From contig NC_133186.1 in the NCBI RefSeq assembly GCF_049306965.1, positions 32,567,001 through 32,631,000 on the forward strand: a DNA stretch of 64,000 bases, given 5' to 3'. Below the pieces are notes generated by a model. That model made no database searches, had not been told where the DNA came from, and saw nothing but the letters and a program-made list of their open reading frames with translations. Each line of letters begins with the position of its first letter. The first letter of the stretch is position 1. Positions 10,807 through 23,309 of the stretch are shown piece after piece. The DNA is from Danio rerio. Taxonomy: Eukaryota; Chordata; Actinopteri; Cypriniformes; Danionidae. The position numbers and the translations under genes were made by a program.

Positions 10807-13215
10807 AGACAAGCTGTACTGATATCAGCCCTCATGGATGATCAGTCATTATTCATCAAACAAAGTCAGTATAGCAGATACTCGTTGCTGGCTTTGCTGA
10901 AACATTTTTCAGAGATATATCAACGATCTAAATTGGGCAGGTTTAATTTATATAATGGATTCACTATAATGAAGGAAATATGGCAAGATTATATGTGTAG
11001 GCTATAATACATCTTTATATGTAATACAAATCTTTTTACATTTAATAAATGTCTAACACTATATTATTATTTTACTCCAGCGATAAGTATTTATTTGCTC
11101 AATTTTCTAACTTTTTTTATTAATGATTTCCCACATGAAGTACTATAGTGATTTAAAGTAAGTAATATATTTGTTTTTATGTTTTTATATAGATTTGTTA
11201 AACCATAAAGTACTGGTCATTTGTGATAATTATAGTTGCAACAAAATAGTAATACAAACAAATTGACTGATAATAATAATTATATATTTAAATATATTTA
11301 TTATATATATAATATATATAACTAAAAGTTGCTGCAGTTTAGTAAAAGATGAAGTAGTTATTTTAAATTATCAACTATAGTAATTCATTTTAATGTGACA
11401 CAATGTTTGTTTTGTATATTTTACTATAAAACGATTCTAACTAAGTATAACAACATTAAGATCCTGAATTAGTTTATTACACTCAATCCTATGATTAGAT
11501 GGTCTGTTATGCTTTCTTAGTGTATGTGGATATGTAAATAAAGTCATGTGTCTAACCAACTATTTTTATTTACATAATTTGAGTTCCAAAACTGCACAGA
11601 TCAGATGTTAAAGTGATCGTTACGATTTAGCTGATTCTATTGGAGATTTTTTTTTTCACTTATGCAGTTTTGTTATGCAACTACGGCTAATTTGCTAACA
11701 GACTTGTTGAAAAGAATAAAAACAGATTTTTTCCACCTTTCACATTTTTCATTTGTGGACTCTAATGCTGAAATAAATGCATAGGCTGCTGCAAAATAAT
11801 ATTTTGCTGATTTGCTCATTTTATTGTAATTTTCACGCCAAGTATAAGACATTTAGTGAATTTACTCACTGAACAAATATGAACAACATCTAAGGTAAGC
11901 AGTGTCTGGGCAAACAAGCAATGCTCAAGAGAAAACAAGAAAGTTTTAGTACATTTCATAGATGAAAAGATACAGATAACTATAAGAACTTACTATTTAA
12001 TTTTGGTCTTATTTTATAGTACTTGCTTCATACTTACTATAAACCATTATAAATTACTTTTATATAACCTCCAAATATTTGATCAAAGCATTCAACAGTG
12101 CCTTAACGTTTGCATGATCTAGACATATTACCTATGATTAGTACATATAGGACTGGATTTAGTGATTTGGGGGCCCTTAACAATTCGAACCACCGAGATG
12201 TCCTACAGTAATATGCACACTTGGTAATTGTATTTTATTTATTTAGTTGTCTTTTTCTTGTATTACTCAGTCTTGCTTTGTATATTTTTCTCTTAACGCA
12301 ATTTCTACATTTCATAAGATTTGATTGCTTAAAATGAGTTCACAACTAAAAGTAATAAATAAACTTTTTGGGTTTTAAAACAAAATTTTCATCCGATGTG
12401 ACTGCTGGACAAAATACATTTTATTTCATTTAAGTTTATAGTTATGACTCTGCCAAATTCATTTAGCATAAATCCGCAGGTCTTTTGCAAAATTCTCCGC
12501 AAAAATGTCTGCAGATTGTTTCTGGCCCTAGTAATAATTAATTTGTTTTTTACAGGTTTGGTAATTATTTAGCATTGTGACACACCTTTATGAGAATGAA
12601 ATGAACTGACTTTCAGAAAATACTTGAAACGACAAATGAGATAAAACACTTTATTATAAATTGTAAACAAAATACCAGTGAAACACACCCAGTGTGAAAG
12701 CTAAATGTTGAGTCCATGCTGTCAAAAACAACGTTTGTGCTTTGAAACCATGTTTACAGAAAACAAGCTACTTTTTTGCCAGGGGATAAGATTCCATATA
12801 GTCATTCAAGTGTTGTTTGTGAAACTGTGTTAGGCTGCGGGTCTAACTTAAAAATCAGGTCAAGGTCTTGCATTGTGATCAACATTATGACTGTATATTG
12901 TACAGATCAGCACTTGGAAAAGCTCCCGAAGATAAACAATAAGATCAAAGAATCTTGTGCAATAAGCGGAATCCTTTGATGATGATTCTTTCACAACAAA
13001 ACTGTAAAATGATACACTTTACAAACGTATACCAATTCCATATTTTAAAGCAAATAATTTAACAGTTTCTAATCAAAAAAGTGCAAATTTTCCACTATTT
13101 TGTCTTTGCATGTTTTACTTTAAACGTCAGTTTAAAACAGCTTAAATTAAAGGAACAAATTACTAACATACTGACTTGATATATTTTTTGGGAGCATGAA
13201 GGTTTTGGTTTAAGT
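10807..13215. other. Gene-free AT-rich stretch
   Basis: No exon pair or conserved frame was seen. Near 12460-12530 lies a diverged fragment of the dispersed repeat with a GCAAAATTCTCCGC box that also occurs in the pecr introns. Otherwise nothing could be assigned. Confidence 0.5.
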
Positions 13216-13409
13216 CAGGGGTGTCTAAACTCGGTCCTGGATGGCCGGGGTCCTGCTGAGTTTAGGTCCAACTTGCTTCAACGCACCTGCCAGGAAGTTT
13301 CTAGTTTATCTACTGAGAGCCTGATTAGCTGATTCAGGTTTTTTTAATTAGGGTTGGAGGTAAACTCTCCAGGACACCGGCCTCCCAGGACTGAGTGTGG
13401 ACACCCCTG
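13216..13409. mobile_element. hAT miniature element, 194 bp, perfect 8-bp target duplication
   Basis: Starts CAGGGGTGTCTAAACTCGG and ends GTGGACACCCCTG. The 8-mer GTTTAAGT lies at 13208-13215 and again at 13410-13417. A TTAA-family element begins inside the right-hand duplication. Confidence 0.88.
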
Positions 13410-13416
13410 GTTTAAG

Positions 13417-13700
13417 TTAAATGGATAGTTCACCCAAAAATAAAAAATGTACTCATATTCAAGTGGTTTAAAATGTTAATATCTGTTTCTCCTTGTTGAA
13501 CACAAAACAAGATATTCTGCAGAATGTTGGAAATAGTAATAACAAAAAATACAATGGAAGTCAATGGTGTTTTTTTTTTTCATCGATCATCGGTATATCT
13601 TACTTTGTGTTCAAAAGCAGAAGCTCAAACAGGTTTGGAACAAGTGAAGGGTCAATAAATGTTGACAGAATTTTTATTTTTGGGTGAACTGTCTCTTTAT
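13417..13700. mobile_element. TTAA-family miniature element
   Basis: TTAAATGGATAGTTCACCC at the left and GGGTGAACTGTCTC at the right form an inverted terminal repeat. Internal boxes match the copies at 5,821 and 40,326. Confidence 0.75.
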
Positions 13701-15194
13701 TTTACTTTGGTTCCAATATACATTTACAGTATTTCTCGCCACATCATGTGCAGTAGTATTCACCAGAGATTTACAAAACGTTTTGATATTTTTATTAATC
13801 CATGTGACATTTCCTGGTCATGAAAACACAATTTTAACATTGCACAATATCTGAAGGTTTTCCACGACTGCATGATTAAAGTTATAATAAAATTGTAAAT
13901 GATTGTACAATGAAGTGAGATGAGTGCTATAATTCATACCTCTCCATCAGATCTGAATCTGAATGATCTGTTAGTCTGGAGTTGTCCAATTATCTGTTAA
14001 AAGGTTTTTGAAAATGCAAGATGATTACACCATTCCCATCATGTGTGAAACAGTCTGTTGCGTTTAATGGTCGGTGTCCATGGTTGAACACTATTATAGC
14101 ACCATTGTTGTTACTCCTGTGGAAATACAAAGCACCACATAGTTGATTTAAACACAAATACAGCAATCCAGTGATCTGAGACATACCCACACTTGGATGT
14201 GAACACAATATTAAAACAATAATAATAATATTAAAACTGTACAGCACAAAGTGTAAAAGTTGTCAGCTTAGAGAATAAAAAGGTTTCAGTCTAGTGGCTA
14301 TTTCAAGTGAGCTTAAGAGTCAGAAACTTGAGTACATACAGGACATGATAGCTTCTTATCAGCTGTGTGCAACTTGTGTAATGCAGGGCAAAGGTAAATA
14401 TATAGCATTTTTCCGATCATTGTCTATGAGGGACAGATCCTCGTTTGATTTTAAGAATGTTTCTACTTAAGTTACTGCTACACATAAAAACATTCAAAGT
14501 ACATGACGAATATCTGTGGTTGATAAATAAAACCAAAGATACTTAAAAAAGTACTTTTCTGTATATTAGAACAGATCTGACTGATAGATGATAGTAAATA
14601 AAAACCTTTAAGGCATTTTTTCTAAGCAAGTTGCAACTTATTTGCTTTGTAGACATAATAATAAAATGAGCTTCAGATTTCCAGGTGAATCAAACGTCAG
14701 AAGTGTAAATATGAATCATTATTGCATCATAGTGACTCAGAATAAGGCTGTGGTTTTGAGCAAATTTACAGTTTTGATTTGATCTTTATAATGGCTTTAT
14801 AAGTAAACAAAGAGGCAAAAACTCAGAAACTCTTGTTGTTAGCGACACTTTAAGTTCATTAAAAGAACTGCATAAACAATGTACGAGAATGTGCTTCAAC
14901 TTGCCAATATACTAATGATGAAGTTGTTTCATTCTTTGATTTGAAACAAAGAGAAGTCGGAAATAACTTTACAGCACTATACTGTTAATTAACCTTCAAG
15001 TGGCAATTAGATGAGTATGTAAATACGTGATACGCATTTTACTCTCAATAACAAAATGAGAAAACTGTAGTAAAGTAAGCATTTGATCATATAGATGTGT
15101 ATCTGTTTGCGCAAGATTTGCAATTAACAGCATCATACCGACAGTTCATTTGGAGTCATTAAAATTTTGATAACAGTTTGATTATGAAGTATGT
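13701..15194. other. Gene-free stretch
   Basis: AT-rich sequence without exon-like segments or repeats that I could name. Confidence 0.45.
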
Positions 15195-15439
15195 TAGGGC
15201 TGCACAATTTATCGCTTCAGCATTGATATCGCAATGTGTGCGGCCGCAATAGTCACATCACAGGATTTATAACATTGAGTTATAGGATTATATAGTTTAG
15301 AATTTATATATATTTTATATTGAGAGTCTAAAGCCACAGTTCAAAACACAAGATATGTGGAGTTACTGCAGAGTTCAACCATAATATGGAGTAAAAGTTG
15401 TAACGTTTGCACGTTTTTAAACCCTAAGAGAGTTTAAAG

Positions 15440-15927
15440 CAGGAGCGTCAAACTCAATTCCACTGCCCCGCACAGTTTATTTCTTAGTTCAACCCTGCTT
15501 CAACTCACTTAAGCCGCGGTCACACTGGACATTTCTCCCTATAGACTTCCATTAATATGCACGCGGATGTGCCAGGTGGGAAACGCAAGCTCATGCGACA
15601 AATTTCGTAGTTTGCTGCGTTGCAAAGTTCAAGCTTGGAGAACTCTGACCTGTAAAATTGCATCACTTGAATGCATGAAACCAATCGAGGATCAAAACAT
15701 GACATCTCTGTGCAGAAATGTATAATATGGACCAATCGCATGCTTTTTTAAATGTCTAATCATCTTGTTTAATCCCGCCTCTTTTTGCGGCGCCATACAA
15801 CAAAATTTCCCTGTAGGATTCAAACAAGCCTGAAGGACTTAATTAGTTTGATCCGGTGCGTTTATTTAGAGTTGGAACTAAACTGTGCAGAGCTGCAGCC
15901 CTCCAGGAACTGAGTTTGACACCTGTG
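15440..15927. mobile_element. hAT miniature element split by a further insertion
   Basis: Family ends CAGGAGCGTCAAACTC and GAGTTTGACACCTGTG, flanked by a perfect GTTTAAAG duplication (15432-15439 and 15928-15935). It is about 290 bases longer than sister copies because of an unrelated insert from about 15,510 to 15,800 that starts GCCGCGGTCACACTGG. That insert's family was not identified. Confidence 0.82.
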
Positions 15928-16263
15928 GTTTAAAGCATTCAGGCGGAAGCAATTTTACCATTTGTAACATTAATAGAAGATCATTTTATTGAACTATTTA
16001 GTAAAGTCTTTGCAGTGTTATTTTATTTTATATGATTTGTTTTTATTTCTGTGCCTAAATACAATTTGATTGCCTTGACAAACCATAACACACAGTTTAT
16101 TTCACTTTTATATGTGCTCTATTGCATTTACCTATGCTTGTAATTTGTTTATAACATATCATGCATGACTCGCTTCCCTACAGAACCATCCCAATCAATC
16201 TAAAATTAAGGAATTATTTCCAAATAGAGATATTTAACAAGTCATCTGGTGAAATTGTATATA

Positions 16264-16769
16264 CAGTTGAAGTCAGAATTATAACTCCGCCTTTGCATAT
16301 TTAAATTTGTTTTAAGTATTCACCTAATGCTTTAACAATACAAGGACATTTTCACAGTATGTCTGATAATATTCTTTCTTCTGGAGAAAGTCTTATTTCT
16401 TTTATTTTGACTAGAATAAAAGCAGTTTTTAATTTTTTTAAACACCATTTTAACATTAAGTCAAAATTATTAGTCCCTTTAAGCTATATATTTTTTGGAT
16501 AGTCTACAGAACAAACCATCATTATACAATAACCTGCCTAATTACCCTAACCTGTCTAGTTAACCTAATTTACCTAGTTAAGCTTTTAAATGTCACTTTA
16601 AGCTGTATAGAAGTGTCTTGAAAAATATTTAGTAAAATATTATGTGCTGTCATCATGGCAAAGGTAAAAAAAAATCTGTTATTAGAAATAAGTCATTAAA
16701 AAATATTCTTCGTTAAACATAAATTGGGAAAAAATAAACAGAGGGGGCTACTCATTCTGACTTCAACTG
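16264..16769. mobile_element. Tc1-like miniature element
   Basis: Starts CAGTTGAAGTCAGAATTAT and ends TCTGACTTCAACTG, with TA on both sides. Internal landmarks CTTGAAAAATATTTAGTAAA and CCTAATTACCCTAACCTG are shared with the copies at 39.5, 42.2, 47.4 and 48.8 kb. It has no coding capacity. Confidence 0.87.
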
Positions 16770-16928
16770 TATATTTCAATATGTGTAAAACGAAAAAAAT
16801 TGCAATGCCATATTTTTCCAATCTTGTGCAGCCCTAAAGTATATTTTAATCATAGAAACTATTTAAATTTAGCTACATGAGACTTTGGACTAATTTTCTT
16901 TGCATTGTACATTGACCTTACTCCCAGC

Positions 16929-17310
16929 AGGCACACATCATAAGCTGTTAATATTAGGTTAGATTTAGGTCATGATGTCAGGTGACCAAAATTCTGTCAA
17001 GCCAGCGTCTAAGGACAACATTATTTTGACATCCAATAACGAAGTCAAATTACTTTGATATTTGGTTGATTTTGAGTTGTGTTGGAAAGTGACCAAAATC
17101 CAACGTCTGAAAGATGTCATACTGGTAACGTCAACATGACTAGATGTTGATATTTGCTTGATTTTATGTTGGACATTTGACAAGGAAGTCGGCCTGACAA
17201 TGGGTTCTGATGTCAACCTGATTTTCATGTCCAAACAAAATCCAACGTCCTCATGACGTAGGGGTACAACGTCAATATGACGTCATGTTGACATCCTTTG
17301 CCTGCAGGGA
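16929..17310. repeat. GACGTCA/AACGTC-rich dispersed repeat
   Basis: Internally repetitive DNA with many CAACGTC, GATGTCA and GACGTCATG boxes, bounded by CAGCAGGC at the left and GCCTGCAGGG at the right, which look like a short inverted repeat. Probably a DNA transposon or an internally repetitive miniature element. The family is not certain. Confidence 0.55.
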
Positions 17311-17516
17311 ATAGTTCCATTAGCTTTATCCTGAACATTGTAAACACTTGTGTTGAAATAATGTGTTTGAAATAATTGAATTAAACTCAACAAAGTTTGA
17401 ACAAAAAATCCTTCAAAGATTTCATCTTAGTGACAAGTAAAAATGATTTATGCCAATCAACAACATGCCATCCTTCTGACATCACTTAAAATACACCATT
17501 TTTCCATATTCTCAGC

Positions 17517-20500
17517 TCACAAATTAGAAGTCTGCTCAACGTCCTCCAACCTCTTTCCCTGGAGGGTCCCGGAAAGAGTGTCTGAATCCAGCAGCTCAAC
17601 CACATTATATGGGGCGCAGTCCTCCAACCCCAGTTTTCCACACATCCACCCACAGAAGCCCTTCTCCAGGTCCCTCACCGCCAGCCACCACTCTCCAAAC
17701 ACCCAGGAGAGCTGGGAAACAGCAGCGTAAACCCCCATGCAAACACACAACGCCATGATTAGCACCGGATATAACAGAATGAGCAAGGGACACAATGTGA
17801 TCTTGTGCAGAAAGCTGCGCTCTTCATTGTAAACCAGAAAGACGTTGTACCAGGTAAGGGTACCGTAGTAAAATGAGGTGATGAAGGAAAGGACAAAGAT
17901 GAACGGGGAGCAGGAAAGGCTCCAGAGGAGGACGTGAGGACCCTGGCTCAGCCCCAGAGCACAGGGTTTTTGCTTGGCCTCCGCGACCCCGTCACATTCA
18001 GCATCCAAGCGCTCTTTGGAGCGAGCCATATCCCTAAGCTCTTTGTCAGTGAGGGTCATATAGATGTCCACCATTTGCCCTTTCCGCTTTCCTCGCGTGA
18101 TGGTACCGGTTAGGGTCACAAAACGGCTGTCAGGGGGGATTTCCTCTTCTTCTGTGGGTAAAAGATAAATATTGAGGAGGATATCACATTAACAGTGTGT
18201 TATTGTAAATGTGTCTGTCAGCTCTGTGGGAACAAGGAAATGCAACACTAGAAAAATATTGAGGTATGTAAAGTCCCGGCCAAAAGACAGATAAACATAA
18301 CAATACATTTAATTGTACTGACAAATGACATAATTAGGACTTGTGACATGGCTAACATGCAATTTTTAACTTTATGAAAATGTTTTCTAAATTCACAGTA
18401 ATGTTCAAACATTTTGGTAGCACTTAGTAAGACTTTTAGTGAAGTTTATTTCTAATCTAATTTCGAGGGGATCACATGCTCATGATTGTCTGCACCTGGT
18501 CCCGCATTAGCTTACGATTGATTCACCAATAAGATGATTCCCAACTCACTATAAATGACTAGAGCTTCTTATCTCAGTATCTTCGTCTTGAAAAATCCCC
18601 CCAACTCACCCCTACTCCCCCTCCTTTGTAGATGGGCGACACAGCGGCCCAGTGATTAGCACTGTTGCCTCACAGCAAGAATGTCTCTGGTTAAAATCCT
18701 TACTAAACCAGTCGACATTTCTGTGCGGAGTTAGCTCGTTCTCCCTGTGCTCACGTGGGTTTTCCCCGGGTTCTCTAGTTTCCTCCCACAGTCCAAAAAT
18801 CATGTAACCTAAGAAAATTGAACATACCAAATTGGCATCATAGTCAAGCTCTTAGTAAGCCGTATATCTCTCCTTAGCCATCCTTATATCTGTCATTAGT
18901 CAGAAATAGGTCAGGGGAGTTCATCGAAAACGATCTGACCTCAAACTTTATTCTCAGATTGCTAACAGGAGGAAGCCCAGGGCTCGAGGATCTTTTAAAC
19001 TCAGGCCTCTTTTCCAGCACAGCATGCCAAACAAGCTTATTACCAATCATCAGCTAAGTGTGAACTCTTGAATTTTTTTTTGTGATGTTTTCTTATGCAT
19101 ACAATTTTGCTATGGTACTTTTTTACAAAAAAAAAATTCTCTGAATTCTTTCATGAACTTTAACTTTATATTATATTATTTTTGTAAAATTTAAAAAGTT
19201 TTTAGTCAAGAATATAGTTCATCCTTGCTCAAAACTAAGATTTCAGTATTTAATGCATCCTTGCTAAATGAAATTCAAACGATGACCATTAATTAAATTG
19301 ATTTTAAATAAATAATTATAATAGTTTTTTATAAATAAATAATAGTTTGCATGTTCTCCCCGTGTTCCTGTAGGCTTCCTCCGGCTGCTTCGGTTTCACC
19401 ACAAGCCCAAAGACATGCGCTAAAGGTGAATTGAATAAACTAAATTGGCCATAGAGTATGTGTGTGAATAAGGAAGTATGGGTGTTTCCCAGTGATGGTT
19501 TGCAGCTGGAAGGGCATCCGCTGCATAAAACATATGCTGAATAAGTTAACAGTTCTTTCCGCTGGGGTGACGCTTTTAACTAAGAAATATTATATACATA
19601 CAGTAATATTTTACATTTGTTTATTGTTATTTTGCCTGCTAGATTCCCAGAAAACCGAAACTTCTGTGCATTTCATTTGCATCTTTGCTCCACTGTATTC
19701 GTCAATGCAAGTGATTTGGTTGATTTAATTTATGCAGATGCACAAAACTACAAAATCAACCCAATCAATCTAAAATTATTAATTATTTCCAAGTAAAGCC
19801 ATTCATTTCATCTGGTGAAAATATACGTTACTTAATATTGCAATAAAGCAATATCCATAGAGGACATCCAGAAGAAACACTGTTTGCGCCGAGCATGCAG
19901 TATTCTGAAGGACACCTCTCACCCTGCTCACAGACAGTTTTCTGTCCTGCCCTCCGGCAGGCGCTTCAGGCTCCCCCGGACAAAAACCAGCAGACTGAGG
20001 AACAGCTTTTTCCCCAGAGCTGTCTCCCTCCTGAACTCTGCCCCCCACTGACTCTTTTGCCCCCCCAATACACCCCCCACTCTCCTCTAACTTATACTCC
20101 TCGCAATAACTGCACTGTTTAACATTTGCACATTTAAAAATTTGCACATTCACTGCACCACATTGAACTGTTTACTTATTGAACTGTACATAACCACTGC
20201 ATGTGGACATTTGTAATTATGTAGACACCCACTATAAATATACACATGTAATCTAGTACTGATTATTAATAGCAACCTGTACATATATTCATATATTGTA
20301 ACATATACACTTGTAATCATGTTCATCTATCCCTGTACATATATTCATATATTGTAACATATACACTTGTAATCATGTTTATCTATCTGCACACTACTGA
20401 TTATTAATAGCAACCTGCACATATATTTATATATTGTAAATCTGCTCATAGCTTATCCAAACTGTATATGATGTTCATAGTACATCCATCTGTAAATATC

Positions 20501-21053
20501 ACCATAGTTTTTCTATAACTGCACTTTATAACTTATTCCTGTATCCTGCACTTGCTGCTATTGCACTGTTGGTTAGACCTTAACTGCATTTCGTTGCATT
20601 GTACTTGTACATGTGTAATGACAATAAAGTTGAATCTAATCTAATCTAATCATCTAATAAGTATTGCAGAAAAATAAATATTGCATTGTCAGTTTTTTCT
20701 AATATCATGCAGCCCTAATATGAAGCTGGTACCATCATCTTCATCATCATCCACCACCACAGTAAACATGACGAATTTCCCTGCAGACATACACAAACAA
20801 CCCCGTCACCTTCGTCAAATGGTGAACTACAGGCTCCATCTACATCCGCCGATGTCCCCTCCCCAGCATCCTCATCCTCCAGGTCGGAACGGTAGATGAT
20901 CTCTTTCTTTTTCTTCTTCTTCTTCCTCCGAGTGCTGGTTCCCTCTCCGTCTGCTGACCTGTGAAGTGTGTTCATCGGGGTCTCCGTCTCAATCCCTCCA
21001 TCCAGCTCCACACCACCGATGTCTCCTGAGGGCCCTTCACTCATGTTGACCAT
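17517..21053 (-). CDS. tmem169: Transmembrane protein 169
   Basis: Two coding exons on the minus strand: 21053-20810 (81 codons plus one base, donor GTGACG) and 18151-17517 (acceptor CCCACAG, stop TGA at 17519-17517). The product is 292 residues (human 297). The N-terminus is acidic with a run of seven lysines at about 44-50 followed by EIIYRSD, matching the human IIIYRSD segment. A conserved block around LTGTITRGKRKGQMVDI precedes two hydrophobic spans at about 155-177 and 202-226. The C-terminal EKGFCGW and KLGLEDC motifs are typical of the family. Two ATGs lie three codons apart, and the upstream one was chosen without strong evidence. Function is not established. In human the gene adjoins PECR, as here, but head to head, whereas here both genes point the same way. 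Confidence 0.93.
18633..18850 (+). mobile_element. DANA-type SINE, 5' part
   Basis: GGGCGACACAGCGGCCCAGT opens the tRNA-like head, followed by TAGCACTGTTGCCTCACAGC and TTTCCTCCCACAGTCC. The 3' half is lost or unrecognisable. It lies in the tmem169 intron. Confidence 0.82.
19347..19575 (+). mobile_element. DANA-type SINE, 5' truncated
   Basis: Starts at TTTGCATGTTCTCCCCGTGT and continues through AAACTAAATTGGCC and GGAAGGGCATCCGCTGC to TTTCCGCTGGGGTGACG. It lies in the tmem169 intron. Confidence 0.85.
19850..20655 (+). mobile_element. 3' end of an L2-like LINE
   Basis: It opens with the C-terminus of a reverse-transcriptase ORF: RQFSVLPSGRRFRLPR, then TSRLRNSFFPRAVSLLNS, then a stop. A long AT-rich 3' UTR follows, then the signature tail ATGACAATAAAGTTGAATC and (TCTAA)n. 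The tail repeat instead of poly-A is characteristic of L2/CR1-like elements. It is inserted in DNA resembling the hAT-like family at 15,195, since CCAATCAATCTAAAATTA lies upstream and CATGCAGCCCTAA downstream. Confidence 0.83.
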
Positions 21054-21369
21054 GAAGGTATGATGATGTCAGTATGCAGCTGGAAACACCTGCTTTGTTT
21101 ATCAAAAAAACACCAACGTAGAAGATGTTTGCGTTTAGTATGAGAAGCAAAATCACAACTGAATGGTAAATGTTATTAGCACTTTAGTACCTGGCATTGT
21201 TTACGTCGCGTCACACCCCACCGCTTTTACACATTTGTGTATGATTTGCACAATACTGATGTCATAACACGGTGCTTACCTTCAAGAAATTCCCTGATTA
21301 ATGCATGCAGGCGTTGTTCGTTTAAATCCGTCCGGTTTATCATTCACAAGTCTTCACCACGTGTAACAT

Positions 21370-21550
21370 TGTGGCGGTGGGTTTATTTTTTTCGGACACA
21401 CCGAGGAGGACAGCGCATCCCCCCTAGCGCCGCTAATGCTGTCTTCATCCAATCAGAGGCTGGCGCGCTGCTCTCACCGCGCATGCGCACGTTGCGCGGA
21501 GCTCTGCCTGGCAACCGGCGCTTTGCAGGCAGCCTCAATTTTTTAACGAA
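21370..21550. promoter_or_regulatory. CpG-rich promoter-like block with NRF-1 and CCAAT motifs
   Basis: A CpG-dense island in AT-rich surroundings. It contains CATCCAATCAG (NF-Y/CCAAT box, about 21448) and CCGCGCATGCGCACG (about 21477), a close match to the NRF-1 palindrome. It lies about 320-680 bases upstream of the tmem169 ATG on the minus strand. It is a good candidate for the tmem169 promoter and may be bidirectional. Confidence 0.6.
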
Positions 21551-21560
21551 TTCCGATAAA

Positions 21561-21609
21561 GATGCCAAGAAAACTGACTCAAGTATTCATTCCCCTTGAC
21601 AATGAAAGG
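21561..21609 (+). other. Orphan exon-like segment at the promoter block
   Basis: On the plus strand ATGCCAAGAAAACTGACTC opens a 15-codon frame (MPRKLTQVFIPLDNE plus two bases) ending at a good donor, AAAG/GTAACT. I do not recognise the peptide, and no further plus-strand exon is evident in the next 3 kb. It could be the first exon of an unrecognised divergent transcript, or chance. Confidence 0.25.
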
Positions 21610-21710
21610 TAACTTTCATCAATTTTAAACTTATTATTATTGTATGCTGAAACTCTAGGAAAAACCACCACACTAAAATGCTGCGATAACTCATTCATAA
21701 TTTCACCCCT

Positions 21711-22090
21711 TTAAAGGGATAGTTCACCTGAAATATGAAAATGTACTCTCTATTTACTTTTCCTCACGTGGTTGCAAACCTTTAGAAATTTCGTTCTTCT
21801 GTTGAACACAAAAGACAGACCATTTAGTAACAGGTGATTAAGAATTTTAACTTTTGAATTTTATACAGCTGTCCCCCCACTTTTAAAATGTCCACTACGC
21901 CCCTGTCTCTAACAATTGACTTCCATAGTAGAAAAAGCAAAGACTATGGAAGTCGATGGTTCCAGGTTTCCAACATTTTCCAAAATGTCTTCTTGTGTGT
22001 TCAATAGAAGACAGAGAGAATCTCATAAAGGTTTGAAATAAGAGTGAGTAAATGACAGAATTGTTATTAATGGGTGAATTATCCTTTTAG
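21711..22090. mobile_element. TTAA-family miniature element with an internal insert
   Basis: TTAAAGGGATAGTTCACCTG at the left and GGGTGAATTATCCTTTTA at the right. It is longer than sister copies because an internal segment near 21,830-21,905 ends CTACGCCCCTG, which looks like the end of a separate hAT-type fragment. Confidence 0.72.
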
Positions 22091-23309
22091 ATTATTTGTT
22101 GTTAACTTTATTCCAGTCAGACAGAATTACACTTTTAATACTACTTTTTAAAGTTATAAATAAAGAAATTTGGATCATGTTTTACATGAAAATACTTTAT
22201 CATTTAGAATCTCATAATGACCATTTCTAAAGAAACATGCTGTTATTATTTTGACCCTTAATTCATTGAGGTCCCAAACACATTCCAGGCAAAATGTTTT
22301 CTTGAAAATATTCCAATGAAGTAATTTTCTGTCTCATAAATGAGCAATTCCAGCGTTATGGATGTGACATTTGCAGTTAAAACTCAAAACAAGTTCACAG
22401 ATAAAGTGTATGTTAACATTATATTGAAACTGTAAATCTGTCTAGATCTGTCTATATATTCCAAAACAACTAACCACAGAGTTATGGGATCAGAAACATA
22501 TTAATCTGTAAACATGATTTAGATTTTAAATGAGGGAAATAAACGTGTTATGGATGGGATGATTTTTTTTTTTTTAAATATATGCGAGTTTACAATATAC
22601 AACATACTTTGTAAAAGTATGGGATAAGAGCTGTCTCTCTGTAAAACAAAAATTACAGATTTTTTTTATTTTACATTTTTTTGCATTCATGAGGAAAAAG
22701 CTTCATTATAGATGTGACCGGTGTAGAATTTACACTTGTGTGACTGTGGTAAATTAAATTTACCTGTTTGAAAACATTGACCGAGAATTTTTTAAGTATT
22801 TTTAAAGGACTGTAATATACTTGGTTATGCAAAAAAATGTAGAAACGTTTTCGCTATTTTGCTGAAAACTAATTTTTTTTCATGGCAAGGCATTTGCATG
22901 GAATTGCTGAAATATACCTTTTGTGACTTTTTTGTAATATTCCCTCAAGTAACAAAATCAACACCGTTCCCAAATCTTTCTTAGAATTTCTAAATAACTT
23001 CTAAATAATTGAAGATAAAATTGTTATGCATATTCCTCATTCAATTACTACAGAATTAATAGTAAATGAACATTTAATAAAGTGTCTAAAACATCTTTAA
23101 AAGGTATGCATGATTTATGTATAAATTCCAGTTTTTTTCGTGTGAAACTTATTGTAAATGGTTCATAAACATGTGTTACTTTTTACAGTAGTTTAGATAT
23201 ATTTTTATACATTTACTTATTTTAATAATTTTTTTTACCAGTCATCATAATCAAATTTTTATGTATTCACTTGTTTTGATGCAAGTTTTATTAATTAAAT
23301 AAATTTGTA
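22091..23309. other. Gene-free AT-rich stretch
   Basis: Nothing recognisable as an exon or a named repeat between the tmem169 promoter side and the next SINE. Confidence 0.45.

Larger units (their letters stand above)
15195..16836. mobile_element. hAT-like element hosting two nested elements
   Basis: The ends TAGGGCTGCACAA and TTGTGCAGCCCTA are inverted repeats. Flanks are AAGTATGT (15187-15194) and AAGTATAT (16837-16844), an 8-bp duplication with one mismatch. Inside sit a hAT miniature element (15,440-15,927) and a Tc1-like miniature element (16,264-16,769), each with its own target duplication. No transposase frame was seen. Confidence 0.82.

Noticed and set aside
20715-20809. Continuation of the tmem169 exon 1 frame (VVCVCLQGNSS and beyond)
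   Set aside because: A GT donor at 20,809 joins in phase to the exon at 18,151, giving the family sequence; the downstream codons are intron.
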